NCBI GenBank assembly: GCA_018292915.2
Contig: JACVVK020000439.1
Span: forward strand, 196,501-260,500
DNA: 64,000 bases
Reading direction: 5' to 3'
Origin: Batillaria attramentaria
Taxonomy: Eukaryota > Mollusca > Gastropoda > Batillariidae
In this document: positions 53,535-64,000 of the stretch, piece after piece
Layout: each line of letters opens with the position of its first letter
Numbering within the stretch: position 1 is the stretch's first letter
Notes under the pieces: generated by a model
What the model was told of the DNA's origin: nothing
Seen by the model: only the letters and a program-made list of their open reading frames with translations
Databases searched by the model: none
Program-made: the position numbers and the translations under genes

Positions 53535-53585
53535 CTTTGATATTTTTTCAAGCAGGGTCAACATGACGAGAGAGAGAGAGAGAAG
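53464..53585. repeat. GT and GA microsatellites
   Basis: GT run 53464-53533, followed by a short GA run near 53570. Confidence 0.92.
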
Positions 53586-54440
53586 GAACGAGCGAACGCA
53601 CTTTATTTTCCAACAGAAGTGATTTAACCAAACAATAATTTTCAATAACCCGTTGCTATAATACAAAAATAAAAAGACTACACAAGGCAAATGATAAAAG
53701 AAACACAAGAAAAGTAACAAAAACAATGGCAAGGCTAAAGTAACAAAGTAACATTATAAAAAGTAAAACCGAACAGTTTCTTATTTAGGAGATACAGACG
53801 TTTGACTCGGTGTTTCAGTTTCAAGCACGTGGGAAAACACTCTTTTCCTGAAAGTGGAACGTGAGCAAATTACATGAGAGAGAGAGAGAGAGAGAGAAAT
53901 ATCGATAATTGGGGGATGCTAGTAGCGTATAGAGTACTACACGTAGTGCGAGCATGTGGAAAGCAGTATAATATTATGGGGAAGTAAAGGCACTGACAGC
54001 AAGTAACGCTCTTATGTTTCCACAGCGTCTAACTACAAAATACCATGCTACATCTGACAGTGACGTTGACAAGTTTCTACGAGAGTTATTACATGATATT
54101 ACGAATACGATATTATATTATGAATTAATGGCCGTTGCCGCTATGAAACTAAGAGTAAATGACTTGTATAAGAGAAGCAAACATGTGATGTAGTCGTTAC
54201 AACACTATACTGTAGTTCAAACTAACAGACATCGGCTCTGACATGGAATTGTAAAGTGAAGTTTTCTCAACAAGTATGTAGGACGCAGTCTAGTGAAGTC
54301 GGTGCGACATTCTGACCGAATGCATAAAAGGTGAAGTAAACTGATGATCGAAACTAACCACAGGATATTGATTTTAAATCATATATAATAACAATATGTG
54401 ACTACATCCGACCTATTTCGTCTTAAACCATCGGTCACAA

Positions 54441-54540
54441 GTTCTTTATTTACATGAGTTTGAGCTTTATGAGCTGTTTAATATGAACAGTTCACCAATT
54501 CCACAAGCCCTCTGAATTTCTTATCCTTATTACATGTACA

Positions 54541-54611
<71 letters not shown>

Positions 54612-54813
54612 CGCGTAAGTTCTTTATTTACATGAGTTTGATCTTTATGAGCTGTTTAATATGAACAGTTAACCAGTTCCACACGCCCTCTCAATTTCTC
54701 ATCCTTATTACATGTACAGTGTGTGTCAGCGTCTCATTAACATCCAAAAATACAAATCAAAACTCGTGGGTTATAGAAAATATAATGCTAAATAATATAT
54801 ACATACAATTAAG

Positions 54814-54871
<58 letters not shown>
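54441..54871. repeat. Duplicated segment with GT microsatellites, copy 2
   Basis: Counterpart of 41357-41823; GT runs at 54542-54614 and 54818-54871. Confidence 0.85.
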
Positions 54872-54876
<5 letters not shown>

Positions 54877-54881
54877 CAGGT

Positions 54882-56612
54882 TCAAGAGATGGGTGTACAA
54901 GTGAGGATGGTACCGCCCCTACAGGCGACCCACAGGCGACCTCTGGTGTCCGTGTTGAGCGCCGTGGGTTGCACCAGCAGCGGACAGCCCGGGGCCAGGT
55001 AGCGCGCGAAGCTCAGGCGCCCGTCCTGCACGTTCACCACGTGGATGGCGTCGTTGAGCTCATCAGCCACCAGCAGCACCTCGTGACCGCCCAGCGTGTA
55101 GAAACACACGTCCGACGGCTGGAAGGGCGTTACAGGCGGGCTGTAGGTGGCGATGGCGTCCGGCTGTGGGCGTCGGTACAGCCGCACTGTGCGCTGGAGG
55201 TCTGGTGCCTGCGCTTCCTCCAGCACCACAAACAGCTGCTCGCTGGCGTCAACGTCGAATGCACGATGAGCGGCACACTTGATCGTGAATTCTGTGGTCT
55301 GTTTAGTTTTGAATGGATCTTCAGACACTATCTTTTCGGTATTCACAGTTGCCTGTCCTGTCAGGTCGTTGTTCAAACGAAGGAACCTGGTTAGTTCTGG
55401 TTCAGTTCTCTTTGCATCCGTACGAATGTTTCCCATCCTTTGTGTCGGATGCAATGAGGAACCATTTTTACGCGGCACCTGTGTTACTTTGGCACGGACA
55501 TCCTCTTTATCAGTATCAACAACTTTGCCGTCAGTACTGAACCTTTCACACGTTGTACCTTCACGCATCATGCTCGGTTCATACGAAACCCACACCATAC
55601 CGTTAGTCATGGGACACACGTGATAAACGTCAGTGTCCGGATCCTTTCGACATCGGAACTGCTCCATCACTGTCACTTCAGGCGCTGACACCGCCATCTC
55701 CATCTTGGCCGCGCTACCCATGTAGTCGCGCATGCGCTCTAAAGTGGCGTCTAGTGTGGCGCTGAAGCGGAGGACAGGACGGCAGACGGTCGTCATCTGT
55801 TTTGTCGTCAGCTTCTGCACGGCTTCCTCGCTGCCACGTCCGCATCTCATCTCTCTGGCCACAGTCACCAGCTCACAGCCCGCTCCGTTGTCCACAGCCT
55901 GCTGTACCCGTTGCTGTAGCTTGGTCAGTTGCTGCAGGTTTTGCTGCAGACAGTGCAGGTCCGCCTTGTGTGTGTCCGTGATGTCAGTGGTGATGTTGTG
56001 TAGCGAGGCCAGCGCGTCGTCCGTGTACTTGTCGACTGCCGCCTTCAGTGTGGCCTGTCTGTTGCGGATGTTGGCCACCAGGGCGGCGTGTTTGTCCTTA
56101 ACCGCCTGCTGTTCTTGTGTAACGAGCTGCACGTGTTTCTGGACGTCCCCCACACAACTCTGTAGCCGCTCTATGTCCTTGTAGAGTTGGCTCATGGCGC
56201 GCTCGGCCGCATCACTAAGATCCTGTGTTTCGTGCGCCTTGTGTTTCGTCATGACGCATTTCAGACACACAGGCAGATCACAATCGACGCAGAAAAGGTC
56301 AAGGTCATCTTTCGGGTGTGTCATACACAGCACCCCCTTACGTGCTCGCTCCAAGTCCTCGGCACTTATGTAGAAGTTGGTCTGAAAGTCTGACACTCCG
56401 CCAGGGGGCACTGCTGTTTCCTTGCGGCATGACGGACAGGGGAAGTTGTTGTGAGGGTGTTTAGCCGCCAGATCTTCCAGACAGTGTTGACAGAAGGTGT
56501 GGTGACAGGGGAGAAGTTTGGGAGACGTGTAGATGTCCAGACACAGGGCACAAGTCAGAGCCTCGTTCCTGTCAGTGTCACCTTGAGATCTGACTGATCC
56601 TCCAGTTGCCAT
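54882..56612 (-). CDS. TRIM-like RING/B-box protein (MATGGSV type)
   Basis: 576 residues, start MATGGSVRSQGDTDRN, the closest relative of the gene at 34974-36704. All RING and B-box ligands are present. Differences gather in the variable segment (QVPRKNGSSLHPTQRMGNIR, VNTEKIVSEDPFKTKQ) and at TEFTIKCAAHRAFDV, a stretch that resembles the MATCAKEV type (TEEFTVYCAAHRAFDV). The last ~125 residues are the common ones, ending TCTPIS. Its stop lies right beside the GT array of block copy 2. Confidence 0.92.
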   Translation of the reverse strand: MATGGSVRSQGDTDRNEALTCALCLDIYTSPKLLPCHHTFCQHCLEDLAAKHPHNNFPCPSCRKETAVPPGGVSDFQTNFYISAEDLERARKGVLCMTHPKDDLDLFCVDCDLPVCLKCVMTKHKAHETQDLSDAAERAMSQLYKDIERLQSCVGDVQKHVQLVTQEQQAVKDKHAALVANIRNRQATLKAAVDKYTDDALASLHNITTDITDTHKADLHCLQQNLQQLTKLQQRVQQAVDNGAGCELVTVAREMRCGRGSEEAVQKLTTKQMTTVCRPVLRFSATLDATLERMRDYMGSAAKMEMAVSAPEVTVMEQFRCRKDPDTDVYHVCPMTNGMVWVSYEPSMMREGTTCERFSTDGKVVDTDKEDVRAKVTQVPRKNGSSLHPTQRMGNIRTDAKRTEPELTRFLRLNNDLTGQATVNTEKIVSEDPFKTKQTTEFTIKCAAHRAFDVDASEQLFVVLEEAQAPDLQRTVRLYRRPQPDAIATYSPPVTPFQPSDVCFYTLGGHEVLLVADELNDAIHVVNVQDGRLSFARYLAPGCPLLVQPTALNTDTRGRLWVACRGGTILTCTPIS

Positions 56613-57495
56613 GTTTACTGTCTTATGTTCTCGGAAGTTGTGTGTTTGCTGTGGTTTACAAAGCAGACGGAAAATGATTGCAGACTGTGACTGTCCACTG
56701 GAACTTTGAGCAACGAATCATTGATGCTGCACTGGTTTTGGCTGTTGGGTTTTACTCTGGCTCAGTCAGACCTAAAACAACAAATTTCATTTAAATGTAC
56801 TACATATTTCGGTTAATTTAGTTCAGAATAGGAAATCTTTATCATGCATTTTTATTTCTTTCGCATGCCGTCGCGTGTAGTCGCCGGTCACCAAATGAAT
56901 GTATTCACTTGTAGAAAGAATTCTGGCTTACGTTGAAACTGCAAATAATGACCAACAGTTGAAATAATAATAATAATAGTAATAATAGTCATAATAATAA
57001 TGAGAAACATGGCGGACTTTCTCCAAAACACAATACACACGATAATTTCAATTCCAGCCACACAAATAAATCAAAGTCTGCCGGTTTGTCAGCACACAAT
57101 ACATGCGTCTATCCTTATTAATTTCTATGTATCTATTAGTACTACGTCATTTTTTTTTCAAGCCGGTCGCCCGTTTATTTTATTTATAGGAGTAGAATTT
57201 CTCAGAAACTAAAGCTGACAGGTAAATTGGGTCAGCAGACCACCCCGAAATACTACATACTGACGTCAGCAACACGAACACGACACAGTGTCATTGTCAA
57301 GTGTGCTAGGCTGTCTTTAGATAACATACTTCATTTATTCAAGGGACACACGGCGCTAGGGTCTAGTAAGGTACATTCGTGCCACTCCTATACTAATATC
57401 ATATCTTTCCGAGTCAAGTAGTTATCGTGTTATCTGGGCCTGTTTGAACATGATGATTATTATTATGATTATGATTATTATTGTTATTATCATTG

Positions 57496-57586
<91 letters not shown>

Positions 57587-57825
57587 GTTTTAGGGGATTT
57601 AGGGGTTTAGAAAGATTCCAGCATGACTCGCAAGTTACTCTATACTGAGCAGTGTTTGGGGGATTTTACCGATGGGATATATGTCCCTGTCTACCCATAA
57701 CCCATAAATTAGATAGCGTCTGCTGATGTCCCGCGTAAATAACAATTACATGACAACGCCCGGAAGTAAGATCAGCGAAAATGGCATTGAAGGACTAGCG
57801 GCCCACCCCGGCCTCTTCGTGGTGT
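56613..57825. repeat. TRIM upstream block, copy 3, proximal part
   Basis: Matches 36705-37860 and 51328-52510. A very long GT run (57497-57584) replaces the shorter GT/G run of the other copies. Homology is interrupted at about 57825 and resumes near 61226. Confidence 0.85.
57497..57584. repeat. Long GT microsatellite
   Basis: About 44 uninterrupted GT units. Confidence 0.95.
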
Positions 57826-57925
57826 TAATTAATCGTCTTCTCTCCGCTAATATTTACTGATTTATCTCAGTGTGTATGTGATCACTCTCTAGAAAAGAGA
57901 TAAGCCTTAAAATAGAGCTTACATG

Positions 57926-58074
57926 ATTAGTTCGAGTGGTTTACGGCGAAAGGCTAACCCCGAGATGGTTCGATTGTTTGAGTAGCTACCGAGCCTCCGG
58001 CGAAGTAGCGACTCAAACAATCGAACCATCGAGGGGTTAGGCCTAGTCTTTCGCCGTAAACCACGAGAACTAAT
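57926..58074. mobile_element. 149-bp hairpin element
   Basis: Nearly complete inverted repeat. The outer ends are ATTAGTTC and GAACTAAT. The arms share GTGGTTTACGGCGAAAG and ATGGTTCGATTGTTTGAGT with their complements around a ~25-bp loop. It could be a MITE; no target duplication is certain. Confidence 0.75.
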
Positions 58075-59309
58075 TGTGGCACAGTGTATGAAGTATGAAT
58101 GAAGAAGAATGAATGAGCAGCTGAGAGGAAGAGTGGAGATGGTGTTGTATGGCAGTTGGTTTGTAGGCTGGTTGCCATGCGGGGGTATGGGCAGTATACG
58201 ATATGCCTGATCACAGTTAGTCATCATCATTAGCTTGCTTTACGTCCTATGGCTTTTGGCCCTTAAGGACAAGTTGTTCCTGGCGTGTGACTTTGGCTGC
58301 TTGGCTAGGCAAGTGTCTTTGGGGTGTGTGAGGGCTGTTTTGCTTAGCTTTGCTTAGTTAGTGATAAGTTACAATAAATTATAAAAGTTAATAACATAAA
58401 ATAAATTGATTCCTTGTAATTACATGCATTCCAATTGTAAATATTTCATTAGTAGTAATCATACTTAATTAGTAAATAGGGCAGAAAAGGTCTGTAGTCA
58501 ATTAGAAATATTCTCGTAAATATAAATATAGGGTTGGATCAATAACTAACTACATGTAGTAGTTAGCAAGTTTCTTAGATATTGGTTTCGCCCTTTCGAA
58601 AGGGACACTACCATGCAGCCATAGTGGCCTGCACTGTGGTTTTCCTCATGAGCTATAGTCACCCATATGTTATGTGTGAACTTTACTCATTCCTTGTAAC
58701 TGGTTTTTGAGCTCAGTACAGTCACTTATACGTGTAACTGTGGAACGGTGAACTTGGTCCATTGCCATCACTGTTGGCCCACCTTTTCATATTTTGAAGT
58801 CACCTTTGTCACTAAGTCAAGGTATGTTTTGAACACCATATTTCTGTACATCTTGGCAGTAATTAGTAACTTTTATATCTCAACCTTTTCTTTTTGAATT
58901 CCTGATTTATATCTGCAGAACTTTGTTTTTATACTGAGTACTTCTCACGTTTATTCTATGTCTTTGAGACTGAACACCCATGTGTACAGTGAAGCACAAA
59001 TGAATGTATAATAGAATAATACTTTATTATTCCATTTGTATAGAACCATTTTTATGTTGTTTCCATAGTAATGGAAACAACATCATAGGACGGGCTAAAT
59101 TTTCCACGTTCATGGCAAGCATCTGTGGTACAAACGCACGTCACTGCCGATCTCCCGCAGAGTGCAGAAGAGATTATGCAAGTGTAACTCGACAATGACG
59201 TAAGAAAACGTGCGTCATCGATGCTGGCATGTATGGTGCGCCGAACGCGCTTCTCCTCCTCAGTGAGTGCCGTCTGTGCGGATGTGTGTGTGTGTGAATT
59301 GTGTCCGGA

Positions 59310-59910
59310 CCCGTTTCTTCGAAAATACTTCACCGAATGGCTTCAAATTTGGGGTATCCAAATATATCAAAATGTTACATTAGAGGAACCAAGCATATGA
59401 TGATTGCTTAAGTGATTTGGGAGTTATCGCCCTTTTGAGACAAGTTGGTTGTCTTTCGTGTACAGGCGTAATATTTATTTAAATCACTCAATTTTTTGGC
59501 AGTAGATAGCTTGAATACAGACTCTGAACAGAGTCACTACTAGAAAATGGTCGCTCTTATAGTTTTCATGTAAACCGAGCCTGAGTTGACATTGCATGTG
59601 AACCCAGTTCAGATGCCTATTTCTCCGAAACTACTCAACCGATCGATTTCAAATTTCGGGTTTCTAAATGAATCAAGATTGTTGAATAGAAGGCCCGATC
59701 CAGGTACGATTGCACACATGATTTGCGAGTTATCGCCCTTTTCAGAAAAAGTGGCTTTCTGGCGTTTAAAGGCGTAATATTTACCTAAACCACTCCATTT
59801 TTTGGACATAGATAGCATGAATACGGACTCTCAACTAAGTGAATTTTGGAGGTTGTCGCTTTTATACTTTTGGCGTAAGCCGTACCTGATGAAAGTGCTG
59901 GTGAACACAT
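59310..59910. repeat. Two diverged ~300-bp direct repeats
   Basis: TTCAAATTT(G/C)GGG, GAGTTATCGCCCTTTT, AGGCGTAATATTTA and ATTTTTTGG recur in the same order about 303 bp apart (59310-59612 and 59613-59910). Old tandem duplication; probably part of an unrecognised repeat family. Confidence 0.7.
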
Positions 59911-60519
59911 AAAAAATATACAAAAAAATTACAAAAATTCACTGCAGCCGTTATCGTCAGTTGACTCGAAAATTTGTACTCACAGCACATTTCCTCTACA
60001 AGCCACACAAACATCGAAGAAGAGACGCACGCGCACTGACGTAAAGTAAGTGCGTCATGTTTGATTGACGTGATGCCGTTTTTTCTTGGGGGTGTCTCGC
60101 CACTTTCTTTCGGAATTCCTCTGTTTGGAGACGTGGTGTATTTTACTTCTACTATGTCGCCACCTTCGTACAATCGCAGAGAAGACACGGGATACAACAG
60201 AATACAACTCCAATACTTTATGAACAGAATATGCACGGAGAACAAATTCATGAAAGAAGAAGAACCCAGAACGCTGTGCAGGGCTGCTTACGTACTGAAC
60301 AGGTCAGATCTAGAACATTCCTCAACTTACCGGAAGGTTCGAAATCTTTCCAAGGTGACGTAATCTACTGACGTTACTGCACCAGCATGTTCTGGGGTGG
60401 TCTAGAAATTATTTTGCATCGAAATGCAGTATCTTTTCGCGATCTCTACAACTTGACATGGGGAAAGCGTGAATTTCAGTGGGTTTCGTTTTTGCCACTG
60501 ACTCACACTCAGAAGCATA

Positions 60520-60520
<1 letters not shown>

Positions 60521-60564
<44 letters not shown>

Positions 60565-60612
60565 CGTGCGTGCGCGCGCGCGCAAGCGCGGGTCTAAGGC
60601 GAGAGAGAGAGA
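60521..60612. repeat. GT, GC and GA simple repeats
   Basis: GT run, then GCGT/GC run, then GA run. Confidence 0.9.
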
Positions 60613-61225
60613 GAGGGTCTCTTCTCCGATACCAGTAAGCAATCGTCTGTCAGTCAGGTCTGCGGGAAGTAACTCTGTCAAAGGGGAACGACTTTATTAC
60701 AAGAATTCATTCACCCATGTAGAACCTCGCATACGCCAAAAAGTTTGTGACGTCAACCAGCTAGGCGAGCTCACACGACCTCATGTGTTTGGGGTTTTGC
60801 AAGTGCATAGAGGCACGATAAGGGTTTTCAGTACTTTCTTTATGTCAGCATGCTTGATGTCAGAGAGCTTGCGTTCGTGTGCGCGCGGGCTGCATACATG
60901 ACACAACGACTACGACTGTGACTACAGCAGGTCATTGAATGGAAACAACATATTGGGCTGGTGGCCATCTTGTTGTGAACTCATATGCCACTGAGTGGGA
61001 TATGGAAAGCCGTATATCACACTTTCGCTCTCTGTTTCCTTACTATTTTCGGGCGTAAAGCACTCATAGTTAACTCACTGAAAGTTTGCACTGGCGAGTG
61101 GTGTAAACTCTTTTACGTGTTTCCCATGACGTGAATGATAACTACTAAGAATATCAGAGTTGAACAGGAAATCAGATTTTAACGTGCTCAGTATAGATTC
61201 TCAATACGTGACACCAACTCCATTA

Positions 61226-61638
61226 CCGTCAACGTTCCTTGGTGCAATTCCTAGAACATACAGAAGCCATGGTGGAAAGCGTACGCGCTGATTTAAACGC
61301 AATGACAATCTCTACTCTGTATGGAAGAAAGCATATGAGAAGAAGAATGACAAGTACTAATTAGAGAAGATGAAACATGAAAACAACAGCTTACCTGTCA
61401 GAGTTGACCGGATACGCCCACTGTCGCAATATAAAGCGAGATTTTTCAGAAATGCAAGTCAGCACTGATAGTGGTGTAAGCAGCGGCTGTGCTGCGTGAA
61501 TAGATTCTAAAATTACATGTGTGTTGCGGCACAGTCGTTGTCACATGTTAACCTTTCCCGCCGTTCATTGGTTCTGGCGTGGCTTGACTGACCCTCGAGG
61601 CCAAGTGATACGCTGCACATTTTAAGTTATTCAAATGC

Positions 61639-61714
<76 letters not shown>

Positions 61715-61991
61715 GATGTTTCTATTCAAGCAGGGTATACGTGACACGAGAGAGAGAGAGAGAGAGGACGAACGAACGTACTTTATTTTCAACGGAAGTG
61801 ACTTAACCAAACAATGAATAATTTTCAATCAGCCGTTTCCAGACTAAAAAAAAAAAAAAAAAACTACAGAAGGCAAATGAAGTTTCTTATTACACGAGAT
61901 GCAGACATTTGACATTGACTCGGTGTTTCAGTTTCAAGCAGGTGGGAAAAACTTTTCCTGATAGTGGAACGTGAGCGAATTACATGAGATT

Positions 61992-62025
<34 letters not shown>

Positions 62026-62725
62026 GAGAGACAGACAGAGAGAGAGAGAGAAGAAAAAGAAGAAGAAAATATTGATAATTGGGGGGGGGGGGAGAGGGGT
62101 TGTTCTAGTACAGTATAGAGTACAACACGTAGTGCGAGCATGTGGAAAGCAGTATAATATTATGGGGAAGTGAAGGTACTGACAGCAAGTAACGCTCTTA
62201 TAAATCCAAAGCGTCTAAGCTACATACCATGCTACACTCTGACAGTGGCGTTGACAAGTTTCTACGAGAGTTATTACATGATATTACGAATACGATATTA
62301 TATTACGAATTAATGGCCGTTGCCGCTATGGAACTAAGAGTAAATGACTTGTACAAGAGAAGCAAACATGTGATGTAGTCGTTACAACACTATACTGTAG
62401 TTCAAACTAACAGACATCTGCTCTGACACAGAATCGTAAGGTGAAGTTTTCTCAACAGTTATGTAGGACGCAGTCTAGTGAACTCGGTGCGACATTCTGA
62501 CCGAATGCATAAAAGGTGAAGTAAACTGATGATCAAAACTAACCACAGGATATTGTTTTTAAATCATATGTAATAACAATAGGTGACTACAGCCGACCTG
62601 TTTCATCTTAAACCATCGGTCACAAGCTCCTTATTTACATGAGTTTGAGCCTTATGAACTATTTAATATGAACAGTTCACCAGTTCCACACGCCCTCTGA
62701 ATTTCTCATCCTTATTACATGTACA

Positions 62726-62788
<63 letters not shown>

Positions 62789-62975
62789 CTCAGTTTATTT
62801 ACAAGAGTTTGATCTTTATGAACAGTTCACCAGTTCCACAAGCCCTCTCAATTTCTCATCCTTATTACATGTACAGTTTGTGTCAGCGTCTCAGTAACAT
62901 CCAAAAATACAAATCAAAACTCGTGGGCTATACAAAATATAATGCTAAATAATATATACATACAATTAAGTACAT

Positions 62976-63045
<70 letters not shown>

Positions 63046-63050
63046 CAGGT
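61226..63050. repeat. TRIM upstream block, copy 3, distal part
   Basis: Matches 38360-41836 (minus the Tc1 element) and 52995-54881 in the same order: donor-like GTAAGC at 61394, promoter-like cluster at 61551, GT (61647-61710) and GA runs, then the duplicated GT-ended segment (62625-63040; GT runs 62728-62787 and 62976-63040) up to the next TRIM stop. Confidence 0.88.
61551..61620 (-). promoter_or_regulatory. Putative TRIM promoter cluster, copy 3
   Basis: TTTCCCGCC (61554) and ATTGG (61567) are kept. The CACGTG of the other copies has decayed to CAAGTG. The linked TRIM start (56612) would be about 5 kb away through the enlarged 5' UTR intron. Confidence 0.3.
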
Positions 63051-64000
63051 TCAAGAGATGGGTGTACAAGTGAGGATGGTACCGCCCCTACAGGCTACCC
63101 ACAGGCGACCTCTGGTGTCCGTGTTGAGCGCCGTGGGTTGCACCAGCAGCGGACAGCCCGGGGCCAGGTAGCGCGCGAAGCTCAGGCGCCCGTCCTGCAC
63201 GTTCACCACGTGGATGGCGTCGTTGAGCTCATCAGCCACCAGCAGGACCACGTGACCGCCCAGCGTGTAGAAACACACGTCCGACGGCTGGAAGGCAATT
63301 GGTGGGCAGTAGGTGTCGATGGCATGCGGCTGTGGGCGTCGGTACAGCCGCACTGTACGCTGGAGGTCTGGTGCCTGCGCTTCCTCCAGCACCACAAACA
63401 GCTGCTCGCTGGCGTCAACGTCGAATGCACGATGAGCGGCACAATAGACAGTAAACTCTTCTGTCTGAATGATTTTCAGTGGACTGTCTGACTCAATCTT
63501 TCTAGAGTAAACAGTTGCTTGTCCTTCTAGCCCATTGTCCAGCCGGAAGAAACTCTTCGTGGTTGTGTCACATCGTTTGGCGTAGGTGCAAGTTTTACCT
63601 TCCTCAGGTACTGGACACATCGAACAGCCGTTTCCTATTCTGACCCTGGTTAGTCTGGCGGGCACGTCGTACATCTGACTGCCGAGAAGTTCACCCCTCG
63701 CGTTGAATCTCTGCGCTTCGGCGTCGTTACGTGCCTCGCACGGCGTGTACGACACCCACACTTTATCATTATCCAGGGGGCACACGTGACAAATGTCAGT
63801 GTCCGGATCCTTCCGACATCGGAACTGCTCTTTCATGGCCACTTCCGGTTCTGGCACGTCCATCTCCATCTTAGTTGCGTTACCCAAATACTGACGCATG
63901 GTCTCCAGCAGCGTATCTGTAATTCTGGCGTAGCTGAAGACAGGACGGCAGACGGTCGTCATCTGTTTTGTCGTCAGCTTCTGCACGGCTTCCTCGCTGC
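63051..64000 (-). CDS. TRIM-like protein (MATCAKEV type), C-terminal part
   Basis: About 316 codons open to the right edge of the window; the RING, B-box and most of the coiled coil lie outside. From KLTTKQMTTVC through FSYARITDTLLETMRQYLGN and HVCPLDNDKVWVSYTPCEAR to RGRLWVACRGG it follows the gene at 41837-43552 closely, including the YCPPIAFQPSD shortening. Even the segment that varies in the other types is almost the same in these two, so this pair is the youngest or has been homogenised. It ends TCTPIS like the gene at 54882, not TCTTIS like 41837. Confidence 0.88.
   Translation of the reverse strand, partial: SEEAVQKLTTKQMTTVCRPVFSYARITDTLLETMRQYLGNATKMEMDVPEPEVAMKEQFRCRKDPDTDICHVCPLDNDKVWVSYTPCEARNDAEAQRFNARGELLGSQMYDVPARLTRVRIGNGCSMCPVPEEGKTCTYAKRCDTTTKSFFRLDNGLEGQATVYSRKIESDSPLKIIQTEEFTVYCAAHRAFDVDASEQLFVVLEEAQAPDLQRTVRLYRRPQPHAIDTYCPPIAFQPSDVCFYTLGGHVVLLVADELNDAIHVVNVQDGRLSFARYLAPGCPLLVQPTALNTDTRGRLWVACRGGTILTCTPIS

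Larger units (their letters stand above)
51328..54881. repeat. TRIM upstream block, copy 2
   Basis: Counterpart of 36705-41836 without the Tc1 element (empty site near 53960). It contains the foldback copy 2 (52664-52992), a promoter-like cluster, GT/GA runs (53464-53585), and the duplicated GT-ended segment (54441-54871). Confidence 0.9.
57826..61225. other. 3.4-kb segment unique to block copy 3
   Basis: Replaces the ~0.5 kb (including the foldback element) present at this point in copies 1 and 2. It contains a hairpin element (57926-58074), a palindrome GTTGTTTCCATAGTAATGGA (59056), two diverged ~300-bp direct repeats (59310-59910) and a GT/GC microsatellite (60521-60600). An open frame from about 60154 (MSPPSYNRREDTGY) ends with a donor-like AAG/GTGACG and could be an exon, but nothing in it is recognisable. 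Confidence 0.5.

Noticed and set aside
60061..60363. A 100-codon gene
   Set aside because: No domain recognised and no supporting exon nearby. It might be an exon ending at AAG/GTGACG, so I only mention it under the unique segment.

Overview
This is animal nuclear DNA, most likely from a mollusc (probably a marine gastropod). The evidence is long intergenic gaps, spliced genes, dense CA/GT and GA/CT microsatellites, several tRNA-derived SINEs, LINE and DNA-transposon remnants, and a tandem family of RING/B-box (TRIM-type) genes of the sort that expands in lophotrochozoans. The organism is inferred, not proven.

The backbone is a cluster of eight TRIM-like genes, all on the minus strand and all with an uninterrupted coding exon: 5746-11956 (split by a transposon), 19956-21677, 31241-32986, 34974-36704, 41837-43552, 49594-51327, 54882-56612 and 63051-64000 (5' part outside the window). 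Three N-terminal types alternate. The coiled coil and last ~130 residues are nearly the same in different types, while a ~115-residue segment between them varies strongly. This looks like gene conversion plus diversification. The genes sit in repeated blocks whose non-coding flanks are also duplicated. Three flanks share a possible 5' UTR intron and a CCAAT/E2F-like promoter cluster.

On the plus strand, 14497-16297 carries the last three exons of a glycolipid-transfer-protein (GLTP) domain gene. The first of these exons and its upstream intron also occur at 1-2478, so a ~12.2 kb tandem duplication has put a TRIM gene between two copies of the same exon.

The clearest discovery is a complete Ginger-type DNA transposon at 5857-10350. 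It has ~225 bp terminal inverted repeats starting TGT, a CCGG target duplication, and a two-exon gene for a gypsy-like integrase fused to a 24-bp-repeat-encoded linker and an OTU cysteine-protease domain. It lies inside the last ~37 codons of the first TRIM gene, and its terminus supplies a new stop codon. The undisrupted paralogues show the empty site.

Other insertions that can be placed exactly, by target duplication or an empty paralogous site, are a 421-bp MITE (5184-5604), a SINE (19391-19887), a 5'-truncated RNase H-bearing LINE (23310-24347), and a Tc1/mariner element with a decayed transposase (39369-40885). A 3.5-kb element with ~720-bp inverted repeats and a further nested inverted repeat (25423-28923) is not recognised. 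Minisatellites of 58 bp (45249-46229), 34 bp (48597-49213), 29 bp and 19 bp complete the picture.
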